64,000 nucleotides of DNA from Prorocentrum cordatum (lineage: Eukaryota > Sar > Dinophyceae > Prorocentrales > Prorocentraceae), in contig CAUYUJ010018474.1 in assembly GCA_963575745.1 (NCBI GenBank), positions 1 to 64,000 on the forward strand. Reading direction: 5' to 3'. A program made the translations under genes and the position numbers. Positions 1-10,350 of the stretch are shown in pieces. The first letter of the stretch is position 1. Each line of letters starts with the position of its first letter. The notes below the pieces were generated by a model. That model worked only from the letters and a program-made list of their open reading frames with translations. It searched no databases and was not told the origin of the DNA.

Positions 1-208
1 AGTTATCCGGGGTAACTCGGGTCCGGGGTAAGTCGGGTTCGGACTCCCGAAAAAGGCCCCTGACCCGAGTTACCCCTGATGATTCGGGGCTCTGGACGCC
101 CGAGTTGTCCGGGGTAACTCGGGTCTGGGGTAAGTCGGGTTCGGACTCCCGAAAAAAGAACCCGAGTTAGCCCTGACCCGAGTTACCCCTGATGGTTCGG
201 GGCTCTGA
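1..208. repeat. Two tandem ~101-bp units built on a GGGTAACTCGGG palindrome
   Basis: The segment CCGGGGTAACTCGGGT followed by GGGGTAAGTCGGGTTCGGAC occurs at about 8 and again at about 109, so the period is 101 bp. Each unit also carries the reverse complement CCCGAGTTACCCC further on, so a unit can fold into a hairpin. A related GGGTAACTCGA motif recurs in the minisatellite at 55.0-55.9 kb. No coding signal is seen. Confidence 0.8.
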
Positions 209-329
209 TTTTTGTCGTTTTAAAAATACGCGATCATATCTGGGGAGAAAACGCATGCGCCCGAGCGGTGCCAAGCACACGGCCCGCGCCGCGGGCGGGC
301 GGGCTCCGCTCGGCCGCCCAGCGCCGTCG

Positions 330-830
330 GCGACTTGGGGCCCTCTTGGAATGCGTCAGGGCCGTCGTGGAAGCTTCCTGGGGCGTCTTAGAAGCCTCTT
401 GGGCCGTCTTTGGGCCCTCTTGGGGCCGTCATGGGGGCCCCTCTGGCAGTCCTGAGGCCATCTTGGAAGCCTCTTGGGCGTTATGGGGGCGATCTTTGGG
501 GCCTCTTGGGCCGTCTTGAGCCGTCGGAAGGCCGAGAAAAAGCAAATACGCAAATCCTTGAAACCCATGGGAAATCAATGATATGGGCCTCTTCGGCCCT
601 GCTTGGCAGGCCGTCTTGGAGGCCTCTGGGGTCTTGGGCAGTCTTGGGCCTTTTTGGAAGCTTCTTGGGCAGACTTGGAAGCATTTTGGACCCTCTTGGG
701 CCGTCTTGGGGGACATTCTGGATCACCATAAGCGGACTTGGAGGCCATCTTGGACAATCTTGGCCGTCTTGGAGGCATCTTGGAATCCATTCGGGGCCAT
801 TTGGGGCGTGAAAGGCACTGAAATGCGCAA
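330..830. repeat. 11-bp periodic array (TCTTGG orientation)
   Basis: Short motifs of the form GGCCNTCTTGG follow one another at spacings of 11 bp, with occasional 10- or 12-bp slips. The stretch after about 424 divides almost entirely into 11-mers. The motif is degenerate but the period is clear. The overlapping open frames rich in Gly, Pro, Trp and Leu arise from the repeat because 11 bp cycles through all three frames; I do not call a gene. The array is interrupted at about 540-590 by unique sequence containing CCTTGAAACCCATGGGAAA, a near copy of which interrupts the array at 28.5 kb. Confidence 0.75.
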
Positions 831-1079
831 TTTGCGGTCCGGAGCCCCAAAGGGAGTTCTTGTGGAAAAGAAGCCAAAGGAAAAACGGTAGCGTCTAGCA
901 CGCCAGGCCCCCGTGACAAGCACAGGGTCGGCGGATTTGATGGCCTTCGGCCCATCCCGTCACCGCCCCTGGGTTGTAGGCCATAAGCGGCTAGGGTGTT
1001 CGTTGGGATGTCGCGGGGGGCTTCTCATTCGTTGGGATGTCGTGGGGGGCTTCTCGGGGGCCTCGAACTCGCAGTTTTG

Positions 1080-1510
1080 ACATCTGTTGGGGGCCTTTCG
1101 GGGGCCTCTTGGAGCGTGCTGGGGGCCCTCTGAGGACCTCTTGGGGCCTGTTGGGGGCTTCTCGGGGCCTCCTGGGGGCATCTTGGGACGGAGGCTCGAA
1201 TTGTCGGCTCGGGCACTATCGAACTGTCGGTCGGAATTGTCTCGGGGCCTCATGGGGGCATCTTGGGACGTGAAGCTCGACAAGTCGAGAAGCCCACGCA
1301 TGTTGAAAATACTGAGCCCAAGAGGAATCAAAAGGATCGTTGGCTCTCGGAATCCTCTCGGGCAGGCTCTCGGAGCTGCCCTGGAGCGCATGTTAGGCCA
1401 TCTTGGAACCACCTTGGTCTTGGGCCGGTCGAGTTGCGATTCGAAGCGCCCGTGGGCCCTCTGGGCGGGCTCTTGGAGGTTGCTTGGCCCGTCTTGGGCC
1501 CCTCCTGGCC
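1080..1510. repeat. 11-bp periodic array, second block
   Basis: From about 1088 the sequence again divides into 11-mers such as GGGGGCCTCTT, GGGGCCCTCTG and GGCATCTTGGG. A short unit ending in CATCTTGGGACG and a following GCTCG is repeated at about 1180 and 1257. A weaker continuation is seen at 1395-1510. No gene is called here. Confidence 0.65.
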
Positions 1511-1664
1511 CCGAGACAAGAATCGCGCGCCGCCGCTCGGAGCCCAGGGGGCGCGCGCCAAGTCCAAGGAGGTTTGAGAGTTTTGGGTGGGCCCATTTGA
1601 AGACTCGTCAAGAGGGAGGACGGATGCTCAAGGAATCGAGCAAGGACACTCCAACTCGCGCTAG

Positions 1665-1700
1665 GTCCGGCACGTCCTCTTGGACGAAAACAACAAATAA
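1665..1700 (+). mobile_element. Left-end remnant of inverted-repeat element family 1
   Basis: AGGTCCGGCACGTCCTCTTG resembles the left terminal sequence of the small elements described at 15491, 23404 and 61392. No matching right end follows, so this is at most a diverged fragment. Confidence 0.35.
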
Positions 1701-2520
1701 TAAAGCAATGCCGCGCATGGCCAGCGCAAATGAATCTCGGAGCTCCGCCGCGCCAAGGGGCATGACAGCGCGAAGCGCCCAGAATCAAACTTTTGCTGCG
1801 AGTGCTGCTTCGCCTAGTGGTCAAGAGAACGAGCGAGAGGGCCAGCTGGCGGCGAGAGCCGCGCTGGTGGGATCGCGAGGGCACAGAAGCAAGACCTCGA
1901 CCCCATCTGAAGGGAAGAGGTCGCACAGGAAAGGTGGCGGTGCGGGGGCGGCTGGTGGGCACCTCGAAACTTGAGCCCGAACGGGCAGCGGCGCTCTCCC
2001 GCTGCGCCCCCCGCTCGCTAGATCATTCACGTGCAAGCAGAAACCATGAACCTCGGAGCTCCACCGCGCCAAAGGACATGACTGCGCGAAGCGCCCTGCA
2101 TTAAACTTTTGCTGCGGGCGCTGCTTCGCCCCGTGATCAAGAACGAGCGAGCGGGCCAGCTGGCGGCGAGAGCCGCGCTTGTGGGATCGCGAGGGCGCAG
2201 ATACAAGACCTCCACCCCCCTTGAGGGACAGAGGTCGCACAGGAGAGGTGGCAGTACTGGGGCGGCTGGTGGGCGCCTCGAAACTTGAGCCCGAACGAGC
2301 AGCGGCGCTCTCCCACTCGCTAGACCATTCATGTGCAGGCATTAATCCTGAACCTCGTCCACCGCGCCAAGGGACATGACTGCGCGAAGCACCCTGAATC
2401 AAACTTTCGCTGCAGCTTCAGCCAGCGATCAAGAGAACGAGCGAGCGGGCCAGCTGGCGGCCAGAGCCGCGCTGGTGCGATCGCGAGGGCGCAGATACAA
2501 GACCTCGATCCCTACCCATT
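1700..2520. repeat. Tandem repeat, ~2.6 units of 299-315 bp
   Basis: ATGACNGCGCGAAGC occurs at 1762, 2077 and 2376. Each copy is followed by the same order of sub-blocks: CAAACTTTTGCTGC, GAACGAGCGAGNGGGCCAGC, then CTCGAAACTTGAGCCC at about 1966 and 2277. A further dispersed copy of the last sub-block, CTCGAAGCTTGAGCCCGGAC, lies at about 8985. Frames are open through the array, but the units differ by lengths that are not all multiples of three, so I read it as non-coding. Confidence 0.8.
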
Positions 2521-3177
2521 CGCCAGAAGTGTCCTGGCCTTGGCCACGACAAGACGCGCGAGAGTCTGACAGAGCTCCACGGGATAAGGGCGCGCTCTCG
2601 CGGTCCAAACACCGTTTGGGTGTTTTCCCTTTGGAGCAATATGTCGCGTACCAGTCGCACTGCATCTAGCTTGGCTGCTTTCGCATCGTCTGTGCTGCGA
2701 ATGCACTGGCGGCCACTTGAAAAGGAGAAATGTCGTCGCCTTACGCCGCGGCACCTGATGCTGACAGAAATCCACATGCGCTCACTCTTCTTTGGCATGG
2801 CTCGCTATCGAGCGGAGTCCGGCATCGCAGCGGCTCGCGCTGGGCAGTCCCCAGATATCCCCATCACTTATCAGCGGCGGCGGGCCTCGACCATCCAGCT
2901 TTCTAGCTCTCGACCGCGTCTTGCAGTCCAGGCCGACATGGGCACCCATGATGGCCCCGCTCTGGACGCGGCTCAGAAGCGTGTCGATGACGTCTGGGCT
3001 CCGAAGGTCCGCGCCGCAGCCGCCGGCGATGTCCCAGCCCTGCGAAGCCCACCCAGCGGTGGCGACAGCTCGGGCCAGGCGCGCGGAGCCGTGCATGAGC
3101 TCGGCGCGACTGCGTTACGGCCCCGCGCCCGAAGATCCGCCGCGGCGGCTCGCCGTCGTCGCCGCTTGCCGCGGACC
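2520..3177. other. Gene-less stretch with no recognised element
   Basis: GC-rich sequence with overlapping open frames on both strands and no domain or repeat that I recognise. It borders the 3' end of the retroelement on the minus strand and may include its terminal non-coding sequence. Confidence 0.4.
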
Positions 3178-4399
3178 TCAGCGTGCCGCCTGTAGCCCCC
3201 GCGGGGGCCTCTCTCCCTGGCGGGTCGACCCCGGCGCCGTCTCCGGCACCTTGTGGAGCTTGTCGGGCGCCGCGTCGGCCTGCTCGCGGGTGGCGGCGTC
3301 CAGCTCGGCGAGCTCCTGCTGCAGCAGCGCGTGCGCCTCGTGCCGCTTCATGCAGTAGTCCGAGGCCCAGCGCCCGCGGCCCTTGATCTCGGCGAGAGAC
3401 CAGTGCCGGCGCAGGCGGTCGCGCGACGGGCCGCCGCGTCTGAGCTGGTAGGGGGCGCAGTGCCGCCCCGGGCGCACGAGCTGCATCGCGCGCCGCCAGG
3501 GCCGCCCAAGCTCATGGGCGTTCGAGCCGAAGGGCAGCATCGTCGGGGCGGCGGTGCGGCACCTCGCCGCCAGCGGGCCCAGCCACGGGACCTCGACCGA
3601 GTCCAGGAGGATGCTCTCGTCCGCGAGGCCCCCTCGGACCGAGGGGCGCAGGTTGGAACCGTAGTGTTTGCGCGAGCCGCTGGGGGGAAGACGTCCTGCT
3701 CTTGGTGGCCGAGGGCCTCGCTCGGCCTGAAGTAAGCCCAGAACATCACCACTATCATGATCGCCACCTCCGGGGCCGCGAGGTCGAGATCGCGCTGGCC
3801 AGCAGCGCCGTGACCTGCCAGGGGATTGGCGGCCGCGTCTGCCCTGGATCGAGGCGCTTCCAGCCCTGAGGCGCCCTCGAAAATCGAGGCAAGCGGAGCG
3901 ACCCCTTTCGGGGGATGTTTGGGCGCTCCGAGATTAACGCTGCATAGGTCTTCAGCAGAACGGCCCTCTCGAGGCCTGCGCCCCAGGCGAAGTCGGCGCA
4001 GTTCGTCAGCGCCAAGTCGGCGTCCGCGGCGGTCGCGAGCGGGAGGCTGCGAGCAGCTGCGGAACTCTGGAACTCCGCCAGGGCCTCTTGGTAGTTGCGG
4101 TGGGTCTGCGGGGCCACCGCGTTCCACTCCAGGAAGCCTCTCTCGTCGGGCCCCAGCAAGTGGCAAGGGCCTGAGGTCTCCTGACGCCTCGCGCTCCTCT
4201 CCGCCCTGGAGGCGCCGATGAAGGGGCGGCGCTCCAGGAAGTCCTTCCTCGCCAAGCTGCGGCCAGCTGCCGGCCTCTTCCGCGCTGCCGGGCCGAGGCG
4301 GCTCACGGCTCGACCTCGGCCCCCAGCGGCGCGAACCCCCATCGGCCGCGTTGAGCTCTGAGGGGATCCAACGGTGCTCGGGCTTCGAACCACTATCAA
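3178..4399 (-). pseudogene. Tyrosine recombinase domain of the retroelement, frameshifted
   Basis: This would be the integration module of a DIRS-like element. Reading 5' to 3' on the minus strand, an N-terminal helical part (HRNYQEALAEF, about 4130-4100) leads to KGSLRLPRFSRAPQGWKRL and RPPIPWQVTALLASA. Another frame then gives MFWAYFRPSEALGHQEQDVF (about 3750-3690), in which the Arg of RPSEA matches the first catalytic Arg of the phage-integrase fold. A third frame gives PYQLRRGGPSRDRLRRHW and GRGRWASDYCMKRHEAHALL (about 3430-3330). The residue expected to be the nucleophilic Tyr, in KRYE-like contexts of this family, is His here. At least two frameshifts separate the parts, so it is not functional. 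The fold assignment is fairly secure; the subfamily is less so. Confidence 0.65.
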
Positions 4400-4429
4400 C
4401 GGATAGAGCGGCCTCGCGACGGCAACATA

Positions 4430-5223
4430 TTAGAGGCGCATAAGCGGCGCACTTTCCAAGTCCCAAAGCCAGCGCAATCCAACAATTACCACCCAGCTTG
4501 AGAGGGCGCATACCCCCAAAAAGGCCCGATTCCTCAAAGTGCGCCCGGGGGTCATGTTGGCGGCCCTCCCCATCGGCAATAGCGACGGGCTCCATGGCGT
4601 GAGCCCTGGCCGAGGCAACCTGCTTCCATGCGCCGCCCCGAAGAGCCTCAAGAGGGACCTCGTTGAAGCCGCGGTTGAGCTCCCAGGGGTCCCACAGGTG
4701 GTCCCCGTCGGAGATCCTCGGGGCCTTCGTGGTGGAGGTGTCCTTGAATGCGTCCAACTGGGGCTCCTCGTCAGCATGGTGGAGACCTCCTGGGCCCAAA
4801 GCGGACTGGCGTGCTTGAATCGCCGAAGACGTCCGACATCTCCATCTCTCACTGACTGATCCAACATTCTTGACAGGCGAAAGCGGAAGGACTGTTTCGC
4901 GAGCGGCCACCCCTGTGAGACAGGCGTCGCACGCTGTGACCACGGGGCCCCACGGCAGCCCGAGGTCGGCCGCCACGAGCGGAAGCAGGCGACGGAACTG
5001 CAAGACTTCGCATTCAGCTGACGGCCGGAGACGGGCGGGCGCGCCTGCTGTAACAGTCTCTTACGAAATCGTACAAGTTTCTGAGAATACATAACATATC
5101 CCTCCTCCACATGATGTGATCTATCATATGTCCAATGAACCGTTGCACCTCCCTCCCAGCGACTCGCGGCCGCTGCTCCAGCCAGAGCGAGGCCTGACTT
5201 GGGCGCTCGGTGCGCTCGGCCAA
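4430..5223 (-). pseudogene. RNase H-like / RT-connection remnant
   Basis: Two frames contribute. The first, at 5223-5014, contains GREVQRFIGHMIDHIMWRR, which resembles the helix after the RT palm in which a polyprotein reads G-x-L-x-x-x-x-G-H. The second, starting near 5003, reads FRRLLPLVAADLGLPWGPVV and TACDACLTGVAARE, which has the spacing of the first strand of RNase H in DIRS-like elements, where a TDAS-like motif supplies a catalytic Asp. No complete catalytic set is visible. The frames are interrupted by stops. I infer the function from position between the RT and recombinase parts and from these short motifs. Confidence 0.5.
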
Positions 5224-5299
5224 GGCTGGCGGCGGTCTGTAACCTCCACCGCCTCATGAATGAGAACTCCATGACGCTTCCGCTGGGTGCACATGGCAT

Positions 5300-5713
5300 T
5301 CAGGATATTGTTGCAGCGAACCGGGTCGGCGCCGATGACGTCGATGTTCTGCGGGCAGCGGGTGTCCCCATCGGCGGGGGCGGCGGCGAGCGGAACCGCC
5401 TGTTCGGCACTCGCGCGTCCCAGGCCGACCCCTGGGCCCCACTCTTCTTGCTGGCGGAGAACGGCGTCGCCAGATCCTTTAGGCGGCAGGTGAAGCCCAA
5501 CGTGTCCGCTCGCGCCAGGTCCGAGATGAACGGGTGGTAGGCGGCATGATCGTTCTTCAAAACCTCATCCATGTACGTGGTGATGGGCGGCTCCGAGTCG
5601 AGGGCCCTCGACCACTCGTCTGGCGTCTTCATCTTCCTGCTCTCGTAGTCCAGCACGCATTCCTTCCCGGTTGGGTCGAGCACCGTCTCGGCCGCAGGCG
5701 CGGCCGCGTCCAC
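5300..5713 (-). pseudogene. Reverse transcriptase N-terminal (fingers) fragment
   Basis: The deduced peptide contains ITTYMDEVLKNDHAAYHPF, then ISDLARADTLGFTCRL and TPFSASKKSGAQGSAWDARV followed by PNRRFRSPPPPP. This matches the order of RT motif 1-2 sequence (F-x-V-x-K-x-x-G-x-x-R-x-V-x-D-x-R-x-x-N). The ORF ends shortly after, and the next recognisable piece downstream lies beyond the palm domain. The segments that should hold the first catalytic Asp and the YxDD box are therefore not present. This is an internally deleted copy, not a split gene. Confidence 0.6.
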
Positions 5714-6250
5714 TTCTGGGATCTCGGCGCGGGATCTGGCGCGCTTCGCCGCGGGGCTCGGTGCCTCGTCCCCAGCGTAGGACAGGCTGTGGCCAGGAGC
5801 TACTTGGCGGCTCCACGGCAGGTGCAGCGGACCGAAGACGAGGGCGCCGTCTTGACCCGATGCAAAACTGTGGCAGCAACAAGACAGTGTGCCGCCGTGG
5901 CCACTCCGCGCTGCTCGCGCGGCGGGTGGGGCGCCTTGGGGCCTGCAATCGCGTCATTGGCGAGTTGTTCCGGGCGGCGCCTGTGAGCCAGCCTCCTCCT
6001 CGTAGAAATCGAGACTCACCCCGTGGTCGGCTGCGTCGGCTGAAAGTGCGGCAGCGGGGGGAGATCGCGCTGGCGATCTGCCGAAGCCTGGAGAGGAAGA
6101 GCTACTATGGGGGCCGACGTCGAGCGTCGAGGGGCGCGTCCGCTGTCGGCCTGAAGGCTGCGGCGGGTCGGCCGACCCCCGCGGCGCGAGGCAGTCATTG
6201 CCCGGGCCCCCCTGCATGGGCGGGGCCACCCTTGCCGCCGCCGCCCTTGG
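5714..6250 (-). other. Retroelement linker without recognisable domain
   Basis: This GC-rich stretch lies between the N-terminal ORF and the RT fragment. It would correspond to the variable linker of the polyprotein. Frames are open on both strands, but I see no motif in it. Confidence 0.4.
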
Positions 6251-6289
6251 GGCCGCGGCGCAGCTTCTGCTCCTCCTTCACACCATCTT

Positions 6290-6480
6290 TTCTTGAAATA
6301 CACAAGGATATTTCAACTTTAACATCAACTTAAATTCCTGGGAAACTTTGAAGATTAGCTTCGAACGACTGCGCTGCTGGTGTTAAAAAATCAAGTTCTA
6401 TATTACTTTTATTATCAAAAATATCTTTTGACCTTTATTGAATACAGTTAATCCTACGCCACCATCCTAATAAGCTCTCA
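6290..6480. other. Short AT-rich patch inside the retroelement
   Basis: About 190 bp with far higher A+T than its surroundings, including TTAAAAAATCAAG and ATTACTTTTATTATC. It separates the N-terminal ORF from the RT-side remnants and is probably a later insertion. No terminal repeats were found. Confidence 0.5.
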
Positions 6481-6623
6481 ACTAACAGCTAACCCGTCCG
6501 CACAAACACTAAAAACGAGAAAACCATACCGAGCCCTACGAACTTGGTATCCAGCCGCGCTCTTTGCGGCACGCTCACCCAGCCCTGCAGCTCCCCCACC
6601 CATTATGCACGTCAAAAAACCAA

Positions 6624-9048
6624 CTACCCGCCCGCGCCAACCAAGGGGGTGGTGGTATCGTGGGGGATGGCCGGTGGAATGTGGGGTCGCCCCGCGGCCT
6701 TGTCGCGAAGGTTGGCCGCCGCGTGCTTCTGCAGCTGAGGCGCCGCCGCTGCTCCCCCGCGATGGGGCGCCCAGCCCATGTACTCGTCCGCCGCCGAGTA
6801 GTCTGGCGCCGAGGGCGAGACCGCGCGGGCGCCCTCGATCACCTGCAGGCGGCGGCAGAGGAGCTCGGCGCTCTGCAGCGCGGGGGCGTCGAGCTGGCCC
6901 ACGCCGACCATGGGCTCGATCACCCTGCATACCGCCTCGTGCTCGTGAATCGAACGGCCCCCGTCGGGGGCGCGGCCCGCCCTGAGCCTGTTCGCCTGGT
7001 GCGCGACGGGCGCGAGCCCAGCATCTCGTGGGACGCACAAACACATGCTAATGCTATATGTTATCCTTGGAAGCGCGCGTCCGACCCGAACATATAGAAG
7101 CCCATCTTGTAGTATATCGTTTCCCGAGCGGTGTGGCCAGAAAGCGCCCGCCAAAACGCATATGCTGTAAGATTTCTCGGCGCGCGCGTCGCCCCTGGAC
7201 GGGCGGTGCACATGTGGTATAAGTATGTTGGGGTGGCGCCGATCTCGCCGCGAGCGGAGCAGCCAGTGGCAGGAGGGCGGCCCATCCAGCATGAGCCCGC
7301 CTTCGGGCTCGCCCCCCACCTGAACGTCCACCGCCCCCGTGAAAGGACGACGGCGTGAGCCCTCCTGGCTGAACTTCACTGGGAACGCGCGGAGATCGTT
7401 GATCGCGAACGCATCGATCTCGCCGGCGGGCACCAGCCTGGCCGTCGCGAAACCACCTGCGAAAGGCAACAGCGCCGAATCGCCCTCGATCACGCTGTTC
7501 GCGGAAAGCGAGTCTGGCAGCCTCTCGCCACGCCTGAGCCCGCGAAAGTCTCCCGTGGCGAGCCAGACCGAGTGCGCGACCACCGGGGCGGCGGCATGGG
7601 CACCCGCGCGGGCCACCACGCCCGCCTCTCCTCCCTGGCGCGGGGGCGGGGCCGCGGGCTGAGGAGGAGCACCTAGGCCAGCGCCGCCTGCGGCTCCCGC
7701 AGCGGCTGGCGCGACTCCGCCCACCATCAGGGCGCCGTCGCGCTGGAGCTGCTCGAGCTCGGCCGCGGTCGGCAACTGCCTGAAACGGTACACCTGCCTG
7801 GGCTCGACGCCAGGCGGGGTAGAGCCCTGAGTCCCTGACCAGCGCACCTCCGCCACATCATCACAGCGAGTATCCTCAACGTAATGATCTCCGTCTTCCG
7901 TCAGCGTCGAGACGAGCGCAGGCAAGGCCACACTGACCGCGGTAACCAGACGCTGGTGGAAGATAGGCGGCCCTGGCAGATCGTATATGATCCAGATGTA
8001 CTCACCTGGCCGCGCCACTGCGGAGCCCCAACAGAGCCACCTGCTGCCTCGCACGCGCCTCGACCGACTCCACCTCCGACGAGCCACGCCTCTGACGGTG
8101 AGCAGCTGCGGTGACCACCGCGCCTGCGACCGCGCCGAGGATGCACCCGCGCGGGCCACCACGCCCGCCTCTCCTCCCTGGCGCGGGGGCGGGGCCGCGG
8201 GCTGAGGAGGAGCACCTAGGCCAGCGCCGCCTGCGGCTCCCGCAGCGGCTGGCGCGACTCCGCCCACCATCAGGGCGCCGTCGCGCTGGAGCTGCTCGAG
8301 CTCGGCCGCGGTCGGCAACTGCCTGAAACGGTACACCTGCCTGGGCTCGACGCCAGGCGGGGTAGAGCCCTGAGTCCCTGACCAGCGCACCTCCGCCACA
8401 TCATCACAGCGAGTATCCTCAACGTAATGATCTCCGTCTTCCGTCAGCGTCGAGACGAGCGCAGGCAAGGCCACACTGACCGCGGTAACCAGACGCTGGT
8501 GGAAGATAGGCGGCCCTGGCAGATCGTATATGATCCAGATGTACTCACCTGGCCGCGCCACTGCGGAGCCCCAACAGAGCCACCTGCTGCCTCGCACGCG
8601 CCTCGACCGACTCCACCTCCGACGAGCCACGCCTCTGACGGTGAGCAGCTGCGGTGACCACCGCGCCTGCGACCGCGCCGAGGATGCCGAAAGACACCTT
8701 TTCCTCGGTCCATGCTCGCCCCACCGCGAGGCCCGTCACGCCCTCGCAGGGAGGGCAGCTCACGGTGACCAGCGGCGCCGTGCACATGGGCGCTGGGCAG
8801 AAGGGCGCGGGGCAGGAAATGTTCGCCCGCGGGCATGCCAGCGACACAGGAGGGCAGCTCTGCACCGTCGAGATCACCGCCTGGCGCAGCGCCGCCAACT
8901 CCAGCCCGCGGACCCGCGGATGGCAGCTGACTGGAGGGCTGCAAGGACGGGAGGGCAGGAAACCCCAGCGAAGAACTCCTGCCTCGAAGCTTGAGCCCGG
9001 ACGGGCAGCGGCGCTTTCCCACTCTCTAGAGCCTTCACGTGCAGGCAC
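6624..9048 (-). pseudogene. N-terminal region of the retroelement polyprotein, with internal duplication
   Basis: Read from 9048 downward, one frame gives a Cys/Pro-rich stretch (SCPPVSLACPRANISCP) and a hydrophobic segment (FGILGAVAGAVVTAAAH). A second frame, open from 8630 to 6624 (668 codons), carries PGEYIWIIYDLPGPPIFHQR, TLTEDGDHYVEDTRCDDVAEVRW and VYRFRQLPTAAELEQL. Nearer the C-terminus are DGGRSIHEHEAVCRVIEPM, SAELLCRRLQVIEG and DEYMGWAPHRGGAAAAPQL. These match a polyprotein N-terminus that I recognise as frequent in dinoflagellates; its biochemical role is unknown to me. The two frames meet near 8560, where a one-base shift or a GTGAGT splice-donor-like site occurs. A stretch at about 7040-7300 does not resemble the family and may be an insertion. 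Confidence 0.55.
7601..8686. repeat. Tandem duplication, 2 x 543 bp, apparently identical
   Basis: CACCCGCGCGGGCCACCACG starts at 7601 and again at 8144, and every stretch I compared between the two copies is identical. 543 bp is exactly 181 codons, so the 668-codon frame stays open through both copies and the encoded block is simply repeated. This is either a very recent duplication or an assembly artefact. Confidence 0.9.
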
Positions 9049-9059
9049 TAATCATATTG

Positions 9060-9128
9060 CAAGATCGTCCCCAAACTGCTTTGTTACTATTTTTGAGTGC
9101 TCCTCCTGCGGAAAGACGTGTCCGACTT
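9060..9128 (+). mobile_element. Right-half remnant of inverted-repeat element family 1
   Basis: AAGATCGTCCCCAAACTGCT and, at the end, CTCCTCCTGCGGAAAGACGT then GTCCGACTT parallel the right half of the copy at 61392-61544. The left end is replaced by the dispersed copy of the 1.7-2.5-kb tandem repeat at about 8985. Confidence 0.55.
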
Positions 9129-9540
9129 AAAACTCGTGCCCGAGGGCACGGTGGCGGACTTGGGAAGTTTTGATTCCAAGGGCCACGGGGCGCACGCGGG
9201 CCCGAAGGAACGGCGGGAGCGGCGGGGGGCCAGCGGTCAAGCAGTGGCGCGTCCGCCACCACCCAGCACAATTGCGGCATTCACAACTGCATATGGTTGG
9301 GTCCTTCGCCAGGCTATTTTTTTAGGGGGGGGACGGGTTTTCACCCCGCCCGGGCTTACAAAAATCCGCCGACCCTGTCGGCGTGTGTGAGGGGCTTTTC
9401 CGTTCGAGCCGTCATCTCCGTCATTCTTTGTAATCGTCGTCTCTGTCGTTCCCTTTCCCTGGTACCCCTCTTCCCCTGGGCTCCTCCCCGCTCCCCTCGC
9501 CCTTTCCCAGGGCCTCCTCCACAAGCGCGCTAGCCAAACC

Positions 9541-10072
9541 GACCTTCAGCAAAGTCGTAATTGATTCGAAGGGAAGCCCCTTCCCTTTCCCTTCCCCGAC
9601 GGGGGGGGGAGGGGGGGTCCCGGGGGGGGTCCCGGGGGAGTCCCGGGTCAGATACGACGGCCCCCCCGTACCGACCTTGAGCAACGTCGTAATTGAGTCG
9701 AAGGGAAGCCCCTTCCCTTTCCCTTCCCCGACGGGGGGGGGAGGGGGGGTCCCGGGGGGGGTCCCGGGGGAGTCCCGGGTCAGATACGACGCCCCCCCCC
9801 CGTACCGACCTTGAGCAACGTCGTAATTGAGTCGAAGGGAAGCCCCTTCCCTTTCCCTTCCCCGACGGGGGGGGGAGGGGGGGTCCCGGGGGGGGTCCCG
9901 GGGGAGTCCCGGGTCAGATACGACGCCCCCCCCCCGTACCGACCTTGAGCAACGTCGTAATTGAGTCGAAGGGAAGCCCCTTCCCTTTCCCTTCCCCGAC
10001 GGGGGGGGGAGGGGGGGTCCCGGGGGGGGTCCCGGGGGAGTCCCGGGGAAGTCCCGGGTCAGATACGACACC
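9541..10072. repeat. Four tandem units of 132-134 bp with long G runs
   Basis: The units start at GACCTT near 9541, 9673, 9807 and 9941. Each contains a CGTCGTAATTGA-type segment, CCCCTTCCCTTTCCCTTCCCC, then G8-G9 tracts separated by A or TCCC, and ends with CCCGGGTCAGATACGAC. The unit length is not a multiple of three, so the proline-rich frames on the minus strand are by-products. The G tracts could form quadruplexes and the preceding C/T tract could form a triplex; both are inference. Confidence 0.85.
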
Positions 10073-10149
10073 TCCCTCCCCCACCTTCTCGTCCTTCTCC
10101 CCGCTCCCCAAAACCATCCCACAGCCCGTGCCTCTTGCTGCGCATTGCG

Positions 10150-10350
10150 AACAGGGTCGGCGGCACCGGCCGTAAGGCCTTCGCAATCTTGAAAACCCTG
10201 TGGTTTTCTTAAGATTTCGCAAGAGCTCGCGCGTAAATTTGTTTAGCAAATCAGTGTTGCGAAACCCTCTGTTTTTGCATGTTTTGGGAAGTCGATTGCG
10301 AAATCCTTCCGACACCGAAGGTTTTTGGAGGATTGCGGCATGTGCGCGCG
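10150..10350. repeat. Dispersed repeat end (GGTCGGCGGCAC...) followed by hairpin-prone AT-richer sequence
   Basis: GGGTCGGCGGCACCGGCCGT followed by AAGGCCTTCGCAAT at 10152-10186 recurs at 23961-23996 with two mismatches. It is followed by several partly self-complementary segments built on GATTGCGAAATCCTTC and GAAGG. The same AAGGATTGC word forms the hairpin at 12.95-13.14 kb. Confidence 0.6.

Larger units (their letters stand above)
3178..9048 (-). mobile_element. Degenerate DIRS-like (tyrosine-recombinase) retroelement
   Basis: Read on the minus strand, the pieces follow the order I associate with large dinoflagellate retroelement polyproteins. First comes a Cys/Pro-rich region with one hydrophobic helix, then a conserved N-terminal region, the start of a reverse transcriptase, an RNase H-like segment and a tyrosine recombinase at the C-terminus. 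The pieces lie in different frames with stops between them. The RT catalytic core is absent and the recombinase appears mutated, so the copy is dead. No LTRs were found, which fits a DIRS-type rather than a Gypsy or Copia element. Terminal repeats could not be defined. Assignment rests on motif recall without a database search. Confidence 0.65.

Noticed and set aside
9421-10122. 233-codon proline-rich minus-strand frame
   Set aside because: It follows a 134-bp repeat whose length is not a multiple of three; the same peptide appears in shifting frames.
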